In this document: piece after piece, positions 1 through 8,214 of the stretch
Layout: every line of letters begins with the position of its first letter
How positions within the stretch are numbered: position 1 is the first letter of the stretch
Assembly (NCBI GenBank): GCA_007133055.1
Contig: SLNM01000218.1
Coordinates: 1-18,523, forward strand
Length of the DNA: 18,523 nt
Reading direction: 5' to 3'
Source: Lentisphaeria bacterium
GTDB taxonomy: Bacteria > Verrucomicrobiota > Lentisphaeria > Oligosphaerales > PUNB01
The notes under the pieces: model-generated
Told to the model about the DNA's origin: nothing
The model's input: the letters and a program-made list of their open reading frames with translations, nothing else
Database searches by the model: none
Translations under genes and position numbers: made by a program

Positions 1-2
1 CC

Positions 3-758
3 AGGCTGGGGCCGCAGCCGAAGCCGCTGCCGGGGATACATAACTCAGGTTGGAAGCATAGTCCGGGACAGGAGCTGGTTCGACAGTTTCACGACGGCAC
101 GGTAGCGGCGTCGGAAAAGGAGCGCCTGGCCGCCTACGTTCACGGGGTTATAAGCCGATTTGCCGATGACCGGCGGGTTCTAATGTGGGACTTGTACAAT
201 GAACCCGGCCAAAGCAACAATGGCGACCGGAGCAATGAACTATTGCGTGCAACTTGGCAGTGGGCTCAGGAAGTCAGACCCTCACAGCCATTGACCTCCT
301 GTCTCGAGGGGTCGGTGGGGGAGCGAAACATTGCGCTTAACCTGGCGCAGTCGGACGTGATTTCCTTCCATTGCTATCAAGGAGACAGGCTGGAGCAACT
401 GATCCATTCCTATCAGCATGAATCTGCCGGCAGACCTGTAATCTGCACCGAATACATGGCTCGGGAGCTGGGTACCACGTTTCAGCACAGTCTGCCAATT
501 TTCAAGAAGTATCGGACGGGTTGTTTCAACTGGGGATTGGTTGCCGGGAAAAGCCAGACCCATTTCAACTGGCAAACCGTAAAGGCCATTGATGCTGTTG
601 AACAAAGCGGGGCCGTGCTTCTTCCCGGCGAACCGATTCCCGAGCCTGAACTCTGGTTCCATGATATATTTCGGATGGACGGCACCCCGTTTGATCAGCG
701 GGAAGTGGATTTCATCAGAGAGATTACTAAGGCGAGCGAGACTTGCGTCAAGAACTGA
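3..758 (+). CDS. Glycoside hydrolase, GH5/cellulase-like, 3' part only (5' end cut by window)
   Basis: The reading frame is open from the first bases, so the N-terminus lies outside the window; 251 residues are visible. The fragment starts with a PGIHNSGW-type stretch. It then shows an aromatic-WDLYNEPG motif (Glu at visible residue 67), the usual acid/base position of clan GH-A TIM barrels, and ICTEYMAR (Glu at visible residue 150), the expected nucleophile. An FHCY stretch lies between them, and the C-terminus reads FNWGLVAGK...LWFHDIFRMDGTPF. This arrangement is that of GH5-like proteins often annotated as cellulase or 1,4-beta-xylanase in PVC-type genomes. The substrate cannot be read from the sequence. 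Whether it has a signal peptide is unknown because the start is missing. The last 16 bases overlap the next gene, suggesting co-transcription. Confidence 0.85.
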   Translation, partial: RLGPQPKPLPGIHNSGWKHSPGQELVRQFHDGTVAASEKERLAAYVHGVISRFADDRRVLMWDLYNEPGQSNNGDRSNELLRATWQWAQEVRPSQPLTSCLEGSVGERNIALNLAQSDVISFHCYQGDRLEQLIHSYQHESAGRPVICTEYMARELGTTFQHSLPIFKKYRTGCFNWGLVAGKSQTHFNWQTVKAIDAVEQSGAVLLPGEPIPEPELWFHDIFRMDGTPFDQREVDFIREITKASETCVKN

Positions 759-1906
759 ATTGGCAGGATTTTTTGTCAAGAGGATGGCCGGGCGCTGTGC
801 AGAGCAAAATGAGTAAATCAAAGGATTGTGGCGACTGGCAGTGGCAATGGCGCCATCGTCTGGCGGGTTTGACGGCGATAGGAGATTTTCTTGCGTTGTC
901 CGAGGAGGACTTGGCTCGGCGGAGAGCGGCGGCTGAACGCTACCCGCCTTTGGCCACACCCTATTATTTGTCCCTGGCCAATCCCACTGACACCGCTGAC
1001 CCGATTCTTCGGCAGGTGCTGCCCGATCCGGCTGAAATCGAAGCCCGCTGGACCGCCGATCCCGACCCTCTGGCCGAGCAGGCCGATTCGCCGGTGCCCG
1101 GGGTGGTGCGCCGCTACCCGGACCGGGCGCTGTTGTTGCTCACCGCGCGCTGCGCCGTCCATTGCCGGCATTGTCTGCGCAAGCGTAACTGGGGGCGGCG
1201 CATCGAATGGAACCACGGTGCCGCCGACCAGGCATTCGACTATCTGGAGAAGAACCGGGAAATTCGGGAGGTCATTCTTTCCGGCGGCGACCCTCTGTTG
1301 CTGGAGCAGGAGAAGTTGCAGAATTTACTGGAACGCCTGGGACGAATCGAACATGTGGCGGTAGTCCGCATCGGCTCGCGGTTGCCGACAGTCATGCCGC
1401 AGCGTTTCACCGAAGACTTTTGCGAAATGCTGGGAGCACGCCCCGGAAGATGGCTGGCCACCCACTTCAATCATCCGCGGGAGCTGACCGACGAGTCCGG
1501 ACTGGCCTGTCGCCGCCTGCTCCGGGCAGGAGTCGGAATAATTAATCAAACGGTACTGCTCAAGGGTGTCAATGACAATGCCGAAATTATTCGGGAGCTG
1601 GGACTGGGGTTGCTGCGGATAGGTGTGAAGCCCTATTACTTGTTCCATGGCGACCCCGTCGCCGGCACCCGCCATTTTCGCACCGGCGTGAGGCGTGGAC
1701 TGCAAATTATATCCGAACTCAGAGGAAGGGTCTCAGGTTTGGCAATCCCGACATTTGCCATCGATCTTCCCGGTGGCGGCGGCAAGGTGGCGCTCACACC
1801 CGAGACCCCGGTCGTCATCCCGGGCCAGCCGGGTGGAGATGAGGATTTTCTATTTTCCAGGCTCGACGGAGAGGTCTGCAGTTACGGAGACGATGGTTCC
1901 GGATAA
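743..1906 (+). CDS. KamA-family radical SAM lysine 2,3-aminomutase (or EpmB-like)
   Basis: The 387-residue protein carries the radical-SAM cluster motif CAVHCRHC (Cys137, Cys141, Cys144), the SAM-binding SGGDP stretch (180-184) and the PLP-lysine motif DLPGGGGK (Lys348). Asp341 is seven residues before that lysine and Asp304 (HGDPVAGTRHFRT) is 44 before it. These match the two aspartates that bind the substrate amino group in clostridial lysine 2,3-aminomutase, so lysine rather than glutamate is the likely substrate. The family interconverts L-alpha- and beta-lysine, or in EpmB supplies beta-lysine for EF-P modification. No acetyltransferase (ablB) or epmA/efp gene is in view, so the role is open. 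The listed start is a TTG inside the preceding gene, with AAGG about ten bases upstream. An ATG at 809 with a poor ribosome site is the alternative, and the conserved region starts after both. Confidence 0.88.
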   Translation: MRQELNWQDFLSRGWPGAVQSKMSKSKDCGDWQWQWRHRLAGLTAIGDFLALSEEDLARRRAAAERYPPLATPYYLSLANPTDTADPILRQVLPDPAEIEARWTADPDPLAEQADSPVPGVVRRYPDRALLLLTARCAVHCRHCLRKRNWGRRIEWNHGAADQAFDYLEKNREIREVILSGGDPLLLEQEKLQNLLERLGRIEHVAVVRIGSRLPTVMPQRFTEDFCEMLGARPGRWLATHFNHPRELTDESGLACRRLLRAGVGIINQTVLLKGVNDNAEIIRELGLGLLRIGVKPYYLFHGDPVAGTRHFRTGVRRGLQIISELRGRVSGLAIPTFAIDLPGGGGKVALTPETPVVIPGQPGGDEDFLFSRLDGEVCSYGDDGSG

Positions 1907-1941
1907 ACGCATGTATCCCGGAACTCACATTTAACCGCCCC

Positions 1942-4900
1942 CTACCTTAGACCCCCCAAAGGCACGGCGGACCATTCGGCTTCGCTTAGCTCCCCTCTTA
2001 AACGCGCTTCGAACAACCAGGAAAGAGGGCGCAGTATCTGCCCCAGCAGGGCAGTTCTTCGCAGGGTGCGACCGCGTGCGGTCAAGTCAATATAGTTACG
2101 GTTCCAGTAATAATATCCTCGAGCGTCCAGAGAGATGATAGTACCGTCGGTTTCCAGCGATTTTATTCGTGCCCGGTCTCCGAGAAATTCGAGGTCGCCC
2201 TCCACCTGGGTGATGCGACCGAGGCTGCCCAGCCCGATGACATCGCCCAAGTTCTTCAGCAGAGGTACTTCCCAAAGCCTGGCATCCTCGATCCGCAGTT
2301 GTCCGTTGCCGACTATTTGCAGCCGGGAATGATCCGGTGTTTGACGGAAATCGACTCGGGCGGTCGAGTTCAGATTGCCCAGGTTGTCGGTGGCGCTTTC
2401 AGCTCCCAGGTCGGCGGCCAGGCCGGCCACGGAGACTTGGTCCAAGGCAAGATTGGCCGAGCCAACCCCGGTGAAGGTGTTAAAGGTGCCGCCAATCATG
2501 ACCTTGCCATCATGCATCCTGCTTTCACTCAAGTCCCAGTGCAGGTCGGCGCCGGCCAGAAACCAACTGAGATCGAATTCCTGGAACTCCAAGTTGTAAA
2601 AGGAGAATCTCGGACCTCTGAACCGACTTGACAATGTGGCCGCGCCACCGCCGCGCATATGCACTGTCCCCGCCATCTCCACGTCGGTTTCCGGGTGGAA
2701 GTCAAAGAGGGACAATGCCTGCTGTGTCCGCGCCCCCATGCCTGCGAAAATATATCTGGGGTCCAAAGTTCCCCGGCATTCAAACCGCCAAAGGGGATTC
2801 TGGATCAGCTCGAACTCGATACGTCCGTATAGTTCTTGGCCGTTGTGGTTGCGAATGGCAATATCCATGACCTCGGCCCGTCGTGGCAAGGCAAGTTCAA
2901 CGCGGGCTGACAGAAGGTCGGCCTCAATGCCCTGATAGGCGACGTTCTCGGCCTCGAGCGCCCCTTCCAGAGCCAGAGCCCAGCGCGTCCGCCCGTCCGG
3001 GTATTGTTGATAGTGCAGGCGGTCAACTTGAATGCGTGGCGGTTGGTCGAGCCAGGAAAAATCGCCCCATACCTGGTGGTAGTCGCGACGCGACCGACCA
3101 CGGTCGATAAAGACATCGATTACCAGAGGATCCCCAATAAATCGGACGTTCATCCGCAGGTCGATCGGGGCGGTCAGACCAATTTGCAGATAACCGATGC
3201 TGAGGTGCTCGAAACGGGGGGACTCGACCGCGATGTTTTCAAATCGAAGCCGCTCTTCGGCCATCCGTACTTGCCCGCTGATCGCGTCCATTTCCAACCC
3301 CTCGTAGACCACCTTTTTGGAATTGATTTCTCCTTCGACAATCCATTCACGCGGACGGGACAGGGGCGATGGTGCCAGAACCAGGTCGAAAGAGGGGGGC
3401 GGCCCGCGAAGTTCCAACTGACCAATTGCATATGCCGAAGGCAGTTGCAGCGCCTGGTACACCCGGACTAAGTCGAGCGCGCCGCGGGCATGTCCGGAAA
3501 CAAGGTTCTGCGACCAATTCAGGGAAAAGTCCAAGTCCAAGCCTTCTTCCGCAGTGGAAAGTTTAAGACGGGCGGGATTATGTGTAGTGATAGTTCCATG
3601 GTCAATGAGCAGGTCGGCGGTCAAGCTTTCGACTTTAAGCTGGCGAAACTTAAAATCCTGCCCGGCGACCGCCAGTCGGCCATGCCAGGCGGCCGGCGCC
3701 AGGGAGCTGTCGAGAAATTCCAGTGCAAAAGTCGCCGGTTGCGTGGAAAATTTAAAGTCTTCCAGCCATTGCTGGGACCACTGGAAGTCATGCAGCAATT
3801 GCTTGATCACAGGCGGAGCCAGCCGGCCGCGCCATTGGCCGCTGAACCGAGCGTTGTCAATATGATAGATGCCGTGGCCGGTGACAAGGCCGCTACCGCC
3901 CAGACGGCCGACGGGTTGGACGACAAAGTCGGCGAGTTCGAGCTGCCGGTCATGGTAGGTTATGCTGCCGCTTAGCTGACGCAGGAAAAGATCCCGATAA
4001 AACAGGTTGCGGCCGACCACCTGAGCTTGAAGACGGCCTGCGGCAGGGTTGCTGATCGGGCCCTGAAACGCAAGCTCAAAGCGAACCGGGGTTGGCAGCC
4101 TGATGCGGGCGGCCTCCTGTGGCATTGGCAGGTTAAGCAACTGGTACACAACCGGAAGCCTGGCCCGTCCGGCAAACAGCAGGGACAAATCATCGGCGGC
4201 AGGATCGAAGGCGAGATGGCCCCGGGCCGAATTGTCGCCGATGATAATTTGCAAGTTCTCCCCCTGCCAAACTCCTTCGGAGACCCTGACCGAGCCCTGC
4301 AGCCGCTGCCAGATCAACCCTTGATACACCAATCCGGTCACGGTCAGCTCGCCGTTGAAAGAAAAGTCTTGCGGATACCGCCAGTCCAGTTCCAGCAATC
4401 CATGCAAATTGAACTGGGCCGCCCTCCCGAAGCGCTGCTGCCGGCAGAACGCCTTGATCATGCGCAGTTGTTCCTGCATGTGTTCCCGTTGCGCAGCGGG
4501 TATCAAATCCCACCCGAACACGCCTGCCTGGGTGGTTGGCTCGGGCAGGTTGTGAACAATCGCTTCGCCCGTCAGTTCCATTCCACATAATTCAGCGTTC
4601 AGGCGGGAAAAATGCAACTGGTTCCCCCGCCAGACCGCCTTTAGTTCGAGCATATTTAATTCGAGGCTGTTTCCCTTTTCCGAGCAGTGGCCTGCACCAA
4701 GGTTAAGCGGCAGATGCAGAGTGCCGTTGACAATATTCAATGACCGAGGTCTGAAACGGCCGGGCAGCCAGCCGGTCGGACCGGTACGCAACTGCACCCT
4801 TTCGGCCTGAAGCATAGCCGGAGCGTCCTTATGGCCTCCATCGAAAACAACCGCGTCATCAAGCCGAATGCCGGCCACAAAACCAACCCGCAGAGAACGA

Positions 4901-5058
4901 AACTGAATGTTCAGGCCGCGTCCCATAAGCACTCGGCGCACACCACTGTGAAAAATCCGGGGAACTCCCAACAGTTCCAGTCCAAGCACCGCCCCCAGAA
5001 TCAGCAAGCCTGCGGTTAACAGGATGCGTTTAATAATTTTATGTCTATTTGACTGCAT
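1942..5058 (-). CDS. AsmA-like large envelope protein with N-terminal membrane anchor
   Basis: About 1038 residues. A basic N-terminus (SNRHKIIKR) is followed by one hydrophobic segment at about residues 11-31, and the rest has no further membrane span. The body is long, beta-rich and repetitive (LxLxG/GxLxL strands, as in LxGELTVTGL and LELRGP). The C-terminus (VPLLKNLGDVIGLGSLGRI... then IDLTARG... and ...LRGELSEAEW) resembles the C-terminal domain of AsmA-family proteins. That family is known for inner-membrane-anchored periplasmic proteins thought to bridge phospholipid transport to the outer membrane. Its role here is inferred from family likeness. The frame also opens further upstream with a TTG at 5172, but the ATG at 5058 has a strong ribosome site directly before it and starts just ahead of the anchor. 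The gene diverges from the lipoprotein gene and converges on the aminomutase gene with a 35-base gap. No terminator hairpin is evident in that gap. Confidence 0.8.
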   Translation of the reverse strand: MQSNRHKIIKRILLTAGLLILGAVLGLELLGVPRIFHSGVRRVLMGRGLNIQFRSLRVGFVAGIRLDDAVVFDGGHKDAPAMLQAERVQLRTGPTGWLPGRFRPRSLNIVNGTLHLPLNLGAGHCSEKGNSLELNMLELKAVWRGNQLHFSRLNAELCGMELTGEAIVHNLPEPTTQAGVFGWDLIPAAQREHMQEQLRMIKAFCRQQRFGRAAQFNLHGLLELDWRYPQDFSFNGELTVTGLVYQGLIWQRLQGSVRVSEGVWQGENLQIIIGDNSARGHLAFDPAADDLSLLFAGRARLPVVYQLLNLPMPQEAARIRLPTPVRFELAFQGPISNPAAGRLQAQVVGRNLFYRDLFLRQLSGSITYHDRQLELADFVVQPVGRLGGSGLVTGHGIYHIDNARFSGQWRGRLAPPVIKQLLHDFQWSQQWLEDFKFSTQPATFALEFLDSSLAPAAWHGRLAVAGQDFKFRQLKVESLTADLLIDHGTITTHNPARLKLSTAEEGLDLDFSLNWSQNLVSGHARGALDLVRVYQALQLPSAYAIGQLELRGPPPSFDLVLAPSPLSRPREWIVEGEINSKKVVYEGLEMDAISGQVRMAEERLRFENIAVESPRFEHLSIGYLQIGLTAPIDLRMNVRFIGDPLVIDVFIDRGRSRRDYHQVWGDFSWLDQPPRIQVDRLHYQQYPDGRTRWALALEGALEAENVAYQGIEADLLSARVELALPRRAEVMDIAIRNHNGQELYGRIEFELIQNPLWRFECRGTLDPRYIFAGMGARTQQALSLFDFHPETDVEMAGTVHMRGGGAATLSSRFRGPRFSFYNLEFQEFDLSWFLAGADLHWDLSESRMHDGKVMIGGTFNTFTGVGSANLALDQVSVAGLAADLGAESATDNLGNLNSTARVDFRQTPDHSRLQIVGNGQLRIEDARLWEVPLLKNLGDVIGLGSLGRITQVEGDLEFLGDRARIKSLETDGTIISLDARGYYYWNRNYIDLTARGRTLRRTALLGQILRPLSWLFEARLRGELSEAEWSAVPLGGLR

Positions 5059-5064
5059 GCGTTT

Positions 5065-5077
5065 CACCTTTCCTCCC
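5065..5077 (-). promoter_or_regulatory. Ribosome binding site that sets the AsmA-like start
   Basis: On the minus strand the bases before ATG 5058 read GGGAGGAAAGGTG, about six bases from the start codon. This purine-rich Shine-Dalgarno sequence supports ATG 5058 over the in-frame TTG at 5172. Confidence 0.7.
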
Positions 5078-5086
5078 AATGATGTT

Positions 5087-5125
5087 ACATTAACCTTGAC
5101 AAACCTGTTTTGCCAACCCGATATT
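5087..5125. promoter_or_regulatory. Candidate overlapping divergent promoters between AsmA-like and lipoprotein genes
   Basis: Plus strand: a perfect TTGACA at 5096-5101 is followed after 18 bases by GATATT (5120-5125), giving a leader of about 40 bases to the lipoprotein start at 5172. Minus strand: TTGGCA (5116-5111) is followed after 18 bases by TAATGT (5092-5087), giving a short leader to ATG 5058. The two face-to-face promoters would overlap. The -35 boxes are good and the -10 boxes weak. Confidence 0.35.
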
Positions 5126-5171
5126 AATCGTCTTTCACTGCCGGGCTGGACCATTGACACACGAGGTTGCA

Positions 5172-5891
5172 ATGAATGATCGTCATTTCAGTTTGCTGTA
5201 TTTGATTTGCGCTCTGGCCGCTGTTCTGATGGCCGGGGGGTGCCTGGAAATGAGTCAGGAAATAAGGCTCAAGGAGGATGGGGCGGCCGAATTCTCTCTG
5301 CATTATTCCATACCTTTGGTCTGGCTTGAAACCGTGGGGGACGGGCATGACCTGATTCGGGGATGGCAAACCGGAGAGGCGCCGCCGCCAGCCGGGCAAC
5401 GCAAATGGATGTTCAACCAGGCTGCCGTCCGGGAATATTTCAGTCAGAATGGTTTGACCATGATGGATTTTCAATTGTGGACCGACACCGCCACTGGGCG
5501 TCGTCATGCGAGGGTGCAATTTGCTGCCGACAATTTGCAGCGCTCCCTGCCGGGTGGCAGGATGGGAGACTTCAGTCTGACCCGAAACGAGGATGGCGAA
5601 ATGGTGTTTCGCGCTAATTTCGCTTTCGTCTCCGCGCCGACGGCGACCCCGGTGGAAATGCCGCAAGCCGAGGCGGATTTCTGGCGGGAATTACTGCAAG
5701 GGCTGGTGGTCGAACTGAAAGTGGTTGCGCCGACCCCTATTTTGGAAACTACCGGCGAATTAATCGACCAACAAACCGCGCACTGGCGTTTTGAACCCGC
5801 CACTGATCTCGAGCTTCTGCGTCTGCCCCCGGTGATAGAACTCCGATTCCAGGACAGCCCAGGCAGGGAACAAGGAATTATGGGGCGATAA
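5172..5891 (+). CDS. Putative lipoprotein of unknown function (LppM/DUF3153-like appearance)
   Basis: A 239-residue protein with a hydrophobic N-terminal segment (residues 7-22) ending in LMAGGC, a plausible though non-classical lipobox with Cys24 as the lipidated residue. The mature protein opens with an alternating beta pattern (MSQEIRLKEDGAAEFSLHYSIP) that resembles LppM-like lipoproteins. The rest is soluble, with no catalytic motif I recognise. The ATG at 5172 is chosen because GAGG lies six bases before it and it begins the signal peptide directly; a TTG at 5154 is in frame but unnecessary. The gene diverges from the AsmA-like gene. Its last 14 bases overlap the end of the convergent protease gene. 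A role in envelope maintenance is only suggested by these neighbours. Confidence 0.72.
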   Translation: MNDRHFSLLYLICALAAVLMAGGCLEMSQEIRLKEDGAAEFSLHYSIPLVWLETVGDGHDLIRGWQTGEAPPPAGQRKWMFNQAAVREYFSQNGLTMMDFQLWTDTATGRRHARVQFAADNLQRSLPGGRMGDFSLTRNEDGEMVFRANFAFVSAPTATPVEMPQAEADFWRELLQGLVVELKVVAPTPILETTGELIDQQTAHWRFEPATDLELLRLPPVIELRFQDSPGREQGIMGR

Positions 5892-7278
5892 ACTCTGATT
5901 CCTCCGCAGGCGCGGTTTCCTGGTTGTTCGGAGATGGCTGCAGAGAGTCTCGAAGCCGGCCGATGTCGTAGAGCGTTACATAGAGCATGAAGCCAATGAG
6001 CAGCAAGAAGAATAGAACCTGGATGAACCAGGCCAGCCGCTCCGGCATCCGCCGCCCGGTTGCCAGCTCCACTCCGGCAACCACGATATGACCGCCGTCA
6101 AGCACCGGAATGGGCAGTAGATTGATCAGCGCCAGACTGAAGGTGATCAGGATGACAATGGACAAACCCTGCCGCCAGCCGTGATGGCGGAAGGCCGTGT
6201 ACTGAATTTGCATGATTCCCACCGGGCCGCTGACATGCCGCGGGCCGACCGTTGATTCGGGGCTGATTATGGCGGCAAGGGTGTCGCGGGTCATAGTCAA
6301 AACATTCTTGAATTGCCGCCATGGGGTGGGGTAGTGCGTTTCCATGGGGCGTCTTAGCTGCACTCCAATGACATAGCGGTCTTCGTTCTCTTTCTGCCGG
6401 TGGCGGGGGCGAACGTTGGTGAACTCGATTGTCTGTCCGTCGCGTTGGACGGTGATCGACATGGGTTCGCCCGCGCTCGCGTCGATGGTTTGTATGAAGC
6501 CTAGGGAGTTGTGTACCGGCTGTTGGTTGACCGCGAGGATGCGGTCGCCGCCTTGCAGCCCCGCCTCCTCGGCCGGTGATTGCGGCAGGACTTCCTGAAT
6601 TGCCACCGGTGTTTTGACTTCGAAGAACGGGTAGGCCAGTCCTTGGAAGTCTTGCAAGCCGGGGTCGGGGTTGGGCTTGGGCAGATAGGAAACATGCATG
6701 GTTTCGGCGTTGCGCCGCAGGCTTAGTTTGACTTCGCCGGTTGCCAGTATGGTTGTCCTTACCAGATTGTCAAAGCTCTCAGCCGGCTTTCCATTGACCT
6801 CGAAAATTCGGTCGCCCGGTCGCAGCCCCGCTTCGTATTCAGGGGATTCCTCCTCTACTTGGTAAACCTCCAGCTCATCCATTTGCAGGGGGCGCTCGAT
6901 CCCGGCCAGCCAGATAATCGAGCCCAGGGCAAACCCCAGCAGAACATTGAACAGCGGCCCCGAGAAAGCGGCCAGCATGCGGTCGGTAGGCTTGGCCAGC
7001 GGCAGTGGCTCGCCTTCCTCTGTTTTTGGCTCGTTGCCCGGTTCCAACTGCGGCAGAGCAACATAGCCGCCAAAAGGCAGCAGGCTGATACGGTATTCCA
7101 CGCCGTTGCGCTTGAATCCCCAAAGCTTCCTGCCGAAGCCGATGGAAAAGCGTTCCACGTGCAACCCCCGCCACAGCGCGCACAGCAAATGACCCAGTTC
7201 ATGGATTAGAATGCACAGGCCCAGGAAGAAAAAGATGGCGATGAAAATACCTATGAAGGTAAGTGCTTCAAGTATCAT
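5878..7278 (-). CDS. rseP: RseP-like site-2 zinc metalloprotease (M50) with two PDZ domains
   Basis: A 466-residue membrane protease. The first transmembrane helix carries the zinc motif HELGH (His26, Glu27, His30). A second hydrophobic segment lies at about 101-125. PDZ-like regions follow at about 130-200 (SPEYEAGLRPGDRIFEVNG) and 220-290 (SPAEEAGLQGGDRILAVN). The third metal ligand lies in the INLLPIPVLDGGH motif (Asp394), and a last helix spans about 415-436. This is the full architecture of bacterial RseP, which cleaves anti-sigma factors and leftover signal peptides within the membrane. The ATG at 7278 is supported by GGGAG about ten bases upstream. The usual neighbours (dxr, bamA) are absent here. 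The charged C-terminal tail beyond residue 445 is extra. The gene ends inside the 3' end of the convergent lipoprotein gene. Confidence 0.93.
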   Translation of the reverse strand: MILEALTFIGIFIAIFFFLGLCILIHELGHLLCALWRGLHVERFSIGFGRKLWGFKRNGVEYRISLLPFGGYVALPQLEPGNEPKTEEGEPLPLAKPTDRMLAAFSGPLFNVLLGFALGSIIWLAGIERPLQMDELEVYQVEEESPEYEAGLRPGDRIFEVNGKPAESFDNLVRTTILATGEVKLSLRRNAETMHVSYLPKPNPDPGLQDFQGLAYPFFEVKTPVAIQEVLPQSPAEEAGLQGGDRILAVNQQPVHNSLGFIQTIDASAGEPMSITVQRDGQTIEFTNVRPRHRQKENEDRYVIGVQLRRPMETHYPTPWRQFKNVLTMTRDTLAAIISPESTVGPRHVSGPVGIMQIQYTAFRHHGWRQGLSIVILITFSLALINLLPIPVLDGGHIVVAGVELATGRRMPERLAWFIQVLFFLLLIGFMLYVTLYDIGRLRDSLQPSPNNQETAPAEESEFIAP

Positions 7279-7536
7279 TGAGGACGGTCTCCCATTTTAT
7301 TCATGCGAATTCGGCGATGCGGCAAATCTGGCCGCTGAATCAAGCAGGCTTAATGTACATGACAAAGCTCTGAAGTCGAAAGGTTGAAATCTTCAAACTA
7401 ATGATTACGGTTCCTTTTTAGTCTGTCTCTTGAATCTGTGGAACAACGGACACCAATTTTTTAGCGCGGGAAGGCAGTCGCAAGGTTCGCTTTGCGCAAC
7501 TTTCTAGGACAGGAACGAAAGGAGCTTGTTGCAACC

Positions 7537-8148
7537 ATGAAGAATGTGGCCAGGGTAAGTCGCCAGTGGGTGGTGCGGATGCTGATTGCCGGCATTGCTT
7601 TTTTTGGCTTTGGTTTATGGGCGGTCTACGACGGGTTCATATACTATCCCCGGCGCAATCATATTATCGAGCGGTTCGAGGAGCACAGGGAGGCGGGGCG
7701 TATGGGGGAATGGCGGGAGCTGGCCGAACAGAAGGGCTGGCCGGAGGAGCCTGACCCGGACAACTATAAGACGCAGTGGGATATCCGCACCCAGTTCATC
7801 ATGGCCGCCATCTGCCTGCCCCTTGGCCTGGTGATACTGCTCAGGCTCGGGCTGAAGTCCCGCCAGAGCATGGCCACGGATGAGCAGCACTTCATTGCGA
7901 CCAATGGCAGAAGAATCCCGTACTCCGCGATTGTCAGCCTTGACAAACGGCGCTGGGACAGCAAAGGAATTGCCGAAGTGTATTATGAAAATGAACAGGG
8001 CAGGAGAAGAAAAACTCGGGTGGACACTTGGATTTTCAAGGGTGGCGATGGTATTCTCAGGGATATTGAATCCTCCACTGGTTTGGGGGGTGCGGCGGAT
8101 GAGTCCGAGCAGTCCGGTTCCAAGGACGATTCGGAAGCCGACGATTGA
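7537..8148 (+). CDS. Two-TM membrane protein with PH-like C-terminal domain, function unknown
   Basis: A 203-residue protein. Hydrophobic helices lie at about residues 13-30 and 85-104. Between them is a charged, helical stretch (NHIIERFEEHREAGRMGEWRE) that may be periplasmic. After the second helix a compact domain (about 113-178) alternates short strands (FIATNGRRIPYSAIVSLDKRRW, IAEVYYENEQG) and ends in a helix. This pattern resembles bacterial PH-like domains. The tail is acidic and disordered. The ATG at 7537 has AAAGGAG about twelve bases upstream, which is slightly long. A TTG at 7492 is the alternative start. The 258-base gap before it has no gene that I can support. It is followed by an inverted repeat and then by the intramembrane protease gene on the same strand, so it is probably the first gene of a membrane-protein operon. 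I do not recognise a named family. Confidence 0.75.
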   Translation: MKNVARVSRQWVVRMLIAGIAFFGFGLWAVYDGFIYYPRRNHIIERFEEHREAGRMGEWRELAEQKGWPEEPDPDNYKTQWDIRTQFIMAAICLPLGLVILLRLGLKSRQSMATDEQHFIATNGRRIPYSAIVSLDKRRWDSKGIAEVYYENEQGRRRKTRVDTWIFKGGDGILRDIESSTGLGGAADESEQSGSKDDSEADD

Positions 8149-8153
8149 CGTCC

Positions 8154-8195
8154 AGCCTGAATAATGCACTAAATTCGTATGGATTAATCAGGCTA
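8154..8195. repeat. Short inverted repeat, collapsed copy of the TA-flanked repeat family
   Basis: AGCCTGAATAAT (8154-8165) pairs with ATTAATCAGGCT (8183-8194) with one A/A mismatch and a 17-base loop, and the right end continues into TA. Both arms match the ends of the larger element at 12477-12657. On the left CCTGAATAAT-CAC matches with one difference, and on the right ATGGATTAATCAGGCTA differs by one base. The interior of that element is missing here. It starts five bases after the stop codon of the preceding gene. Confidence 0.7.
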
Positions 8196-8214
8196 GCATC
8201 GGGAAGGCAGTATT

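Noticed and set aside
282..959. Minus-strand frame across the glycoside hydrolase/aminomutase junction
   Set aside because: Overlaps two confidently assigned plus-strand genes and shows no recognisable domain.
1907..1941. Possible terminator between the convergent aminomutase and AsmA-like genes
   Set aside because: No stem-loop with a T-run is visible in this 35-base gap.
4027..4590. Plus-strand frames opposite the AsmA-like gene
   Set aside because: No start signals, and amino-acid composition typical of shadows; the minus-strand frame is continuous for over 1000 codons.
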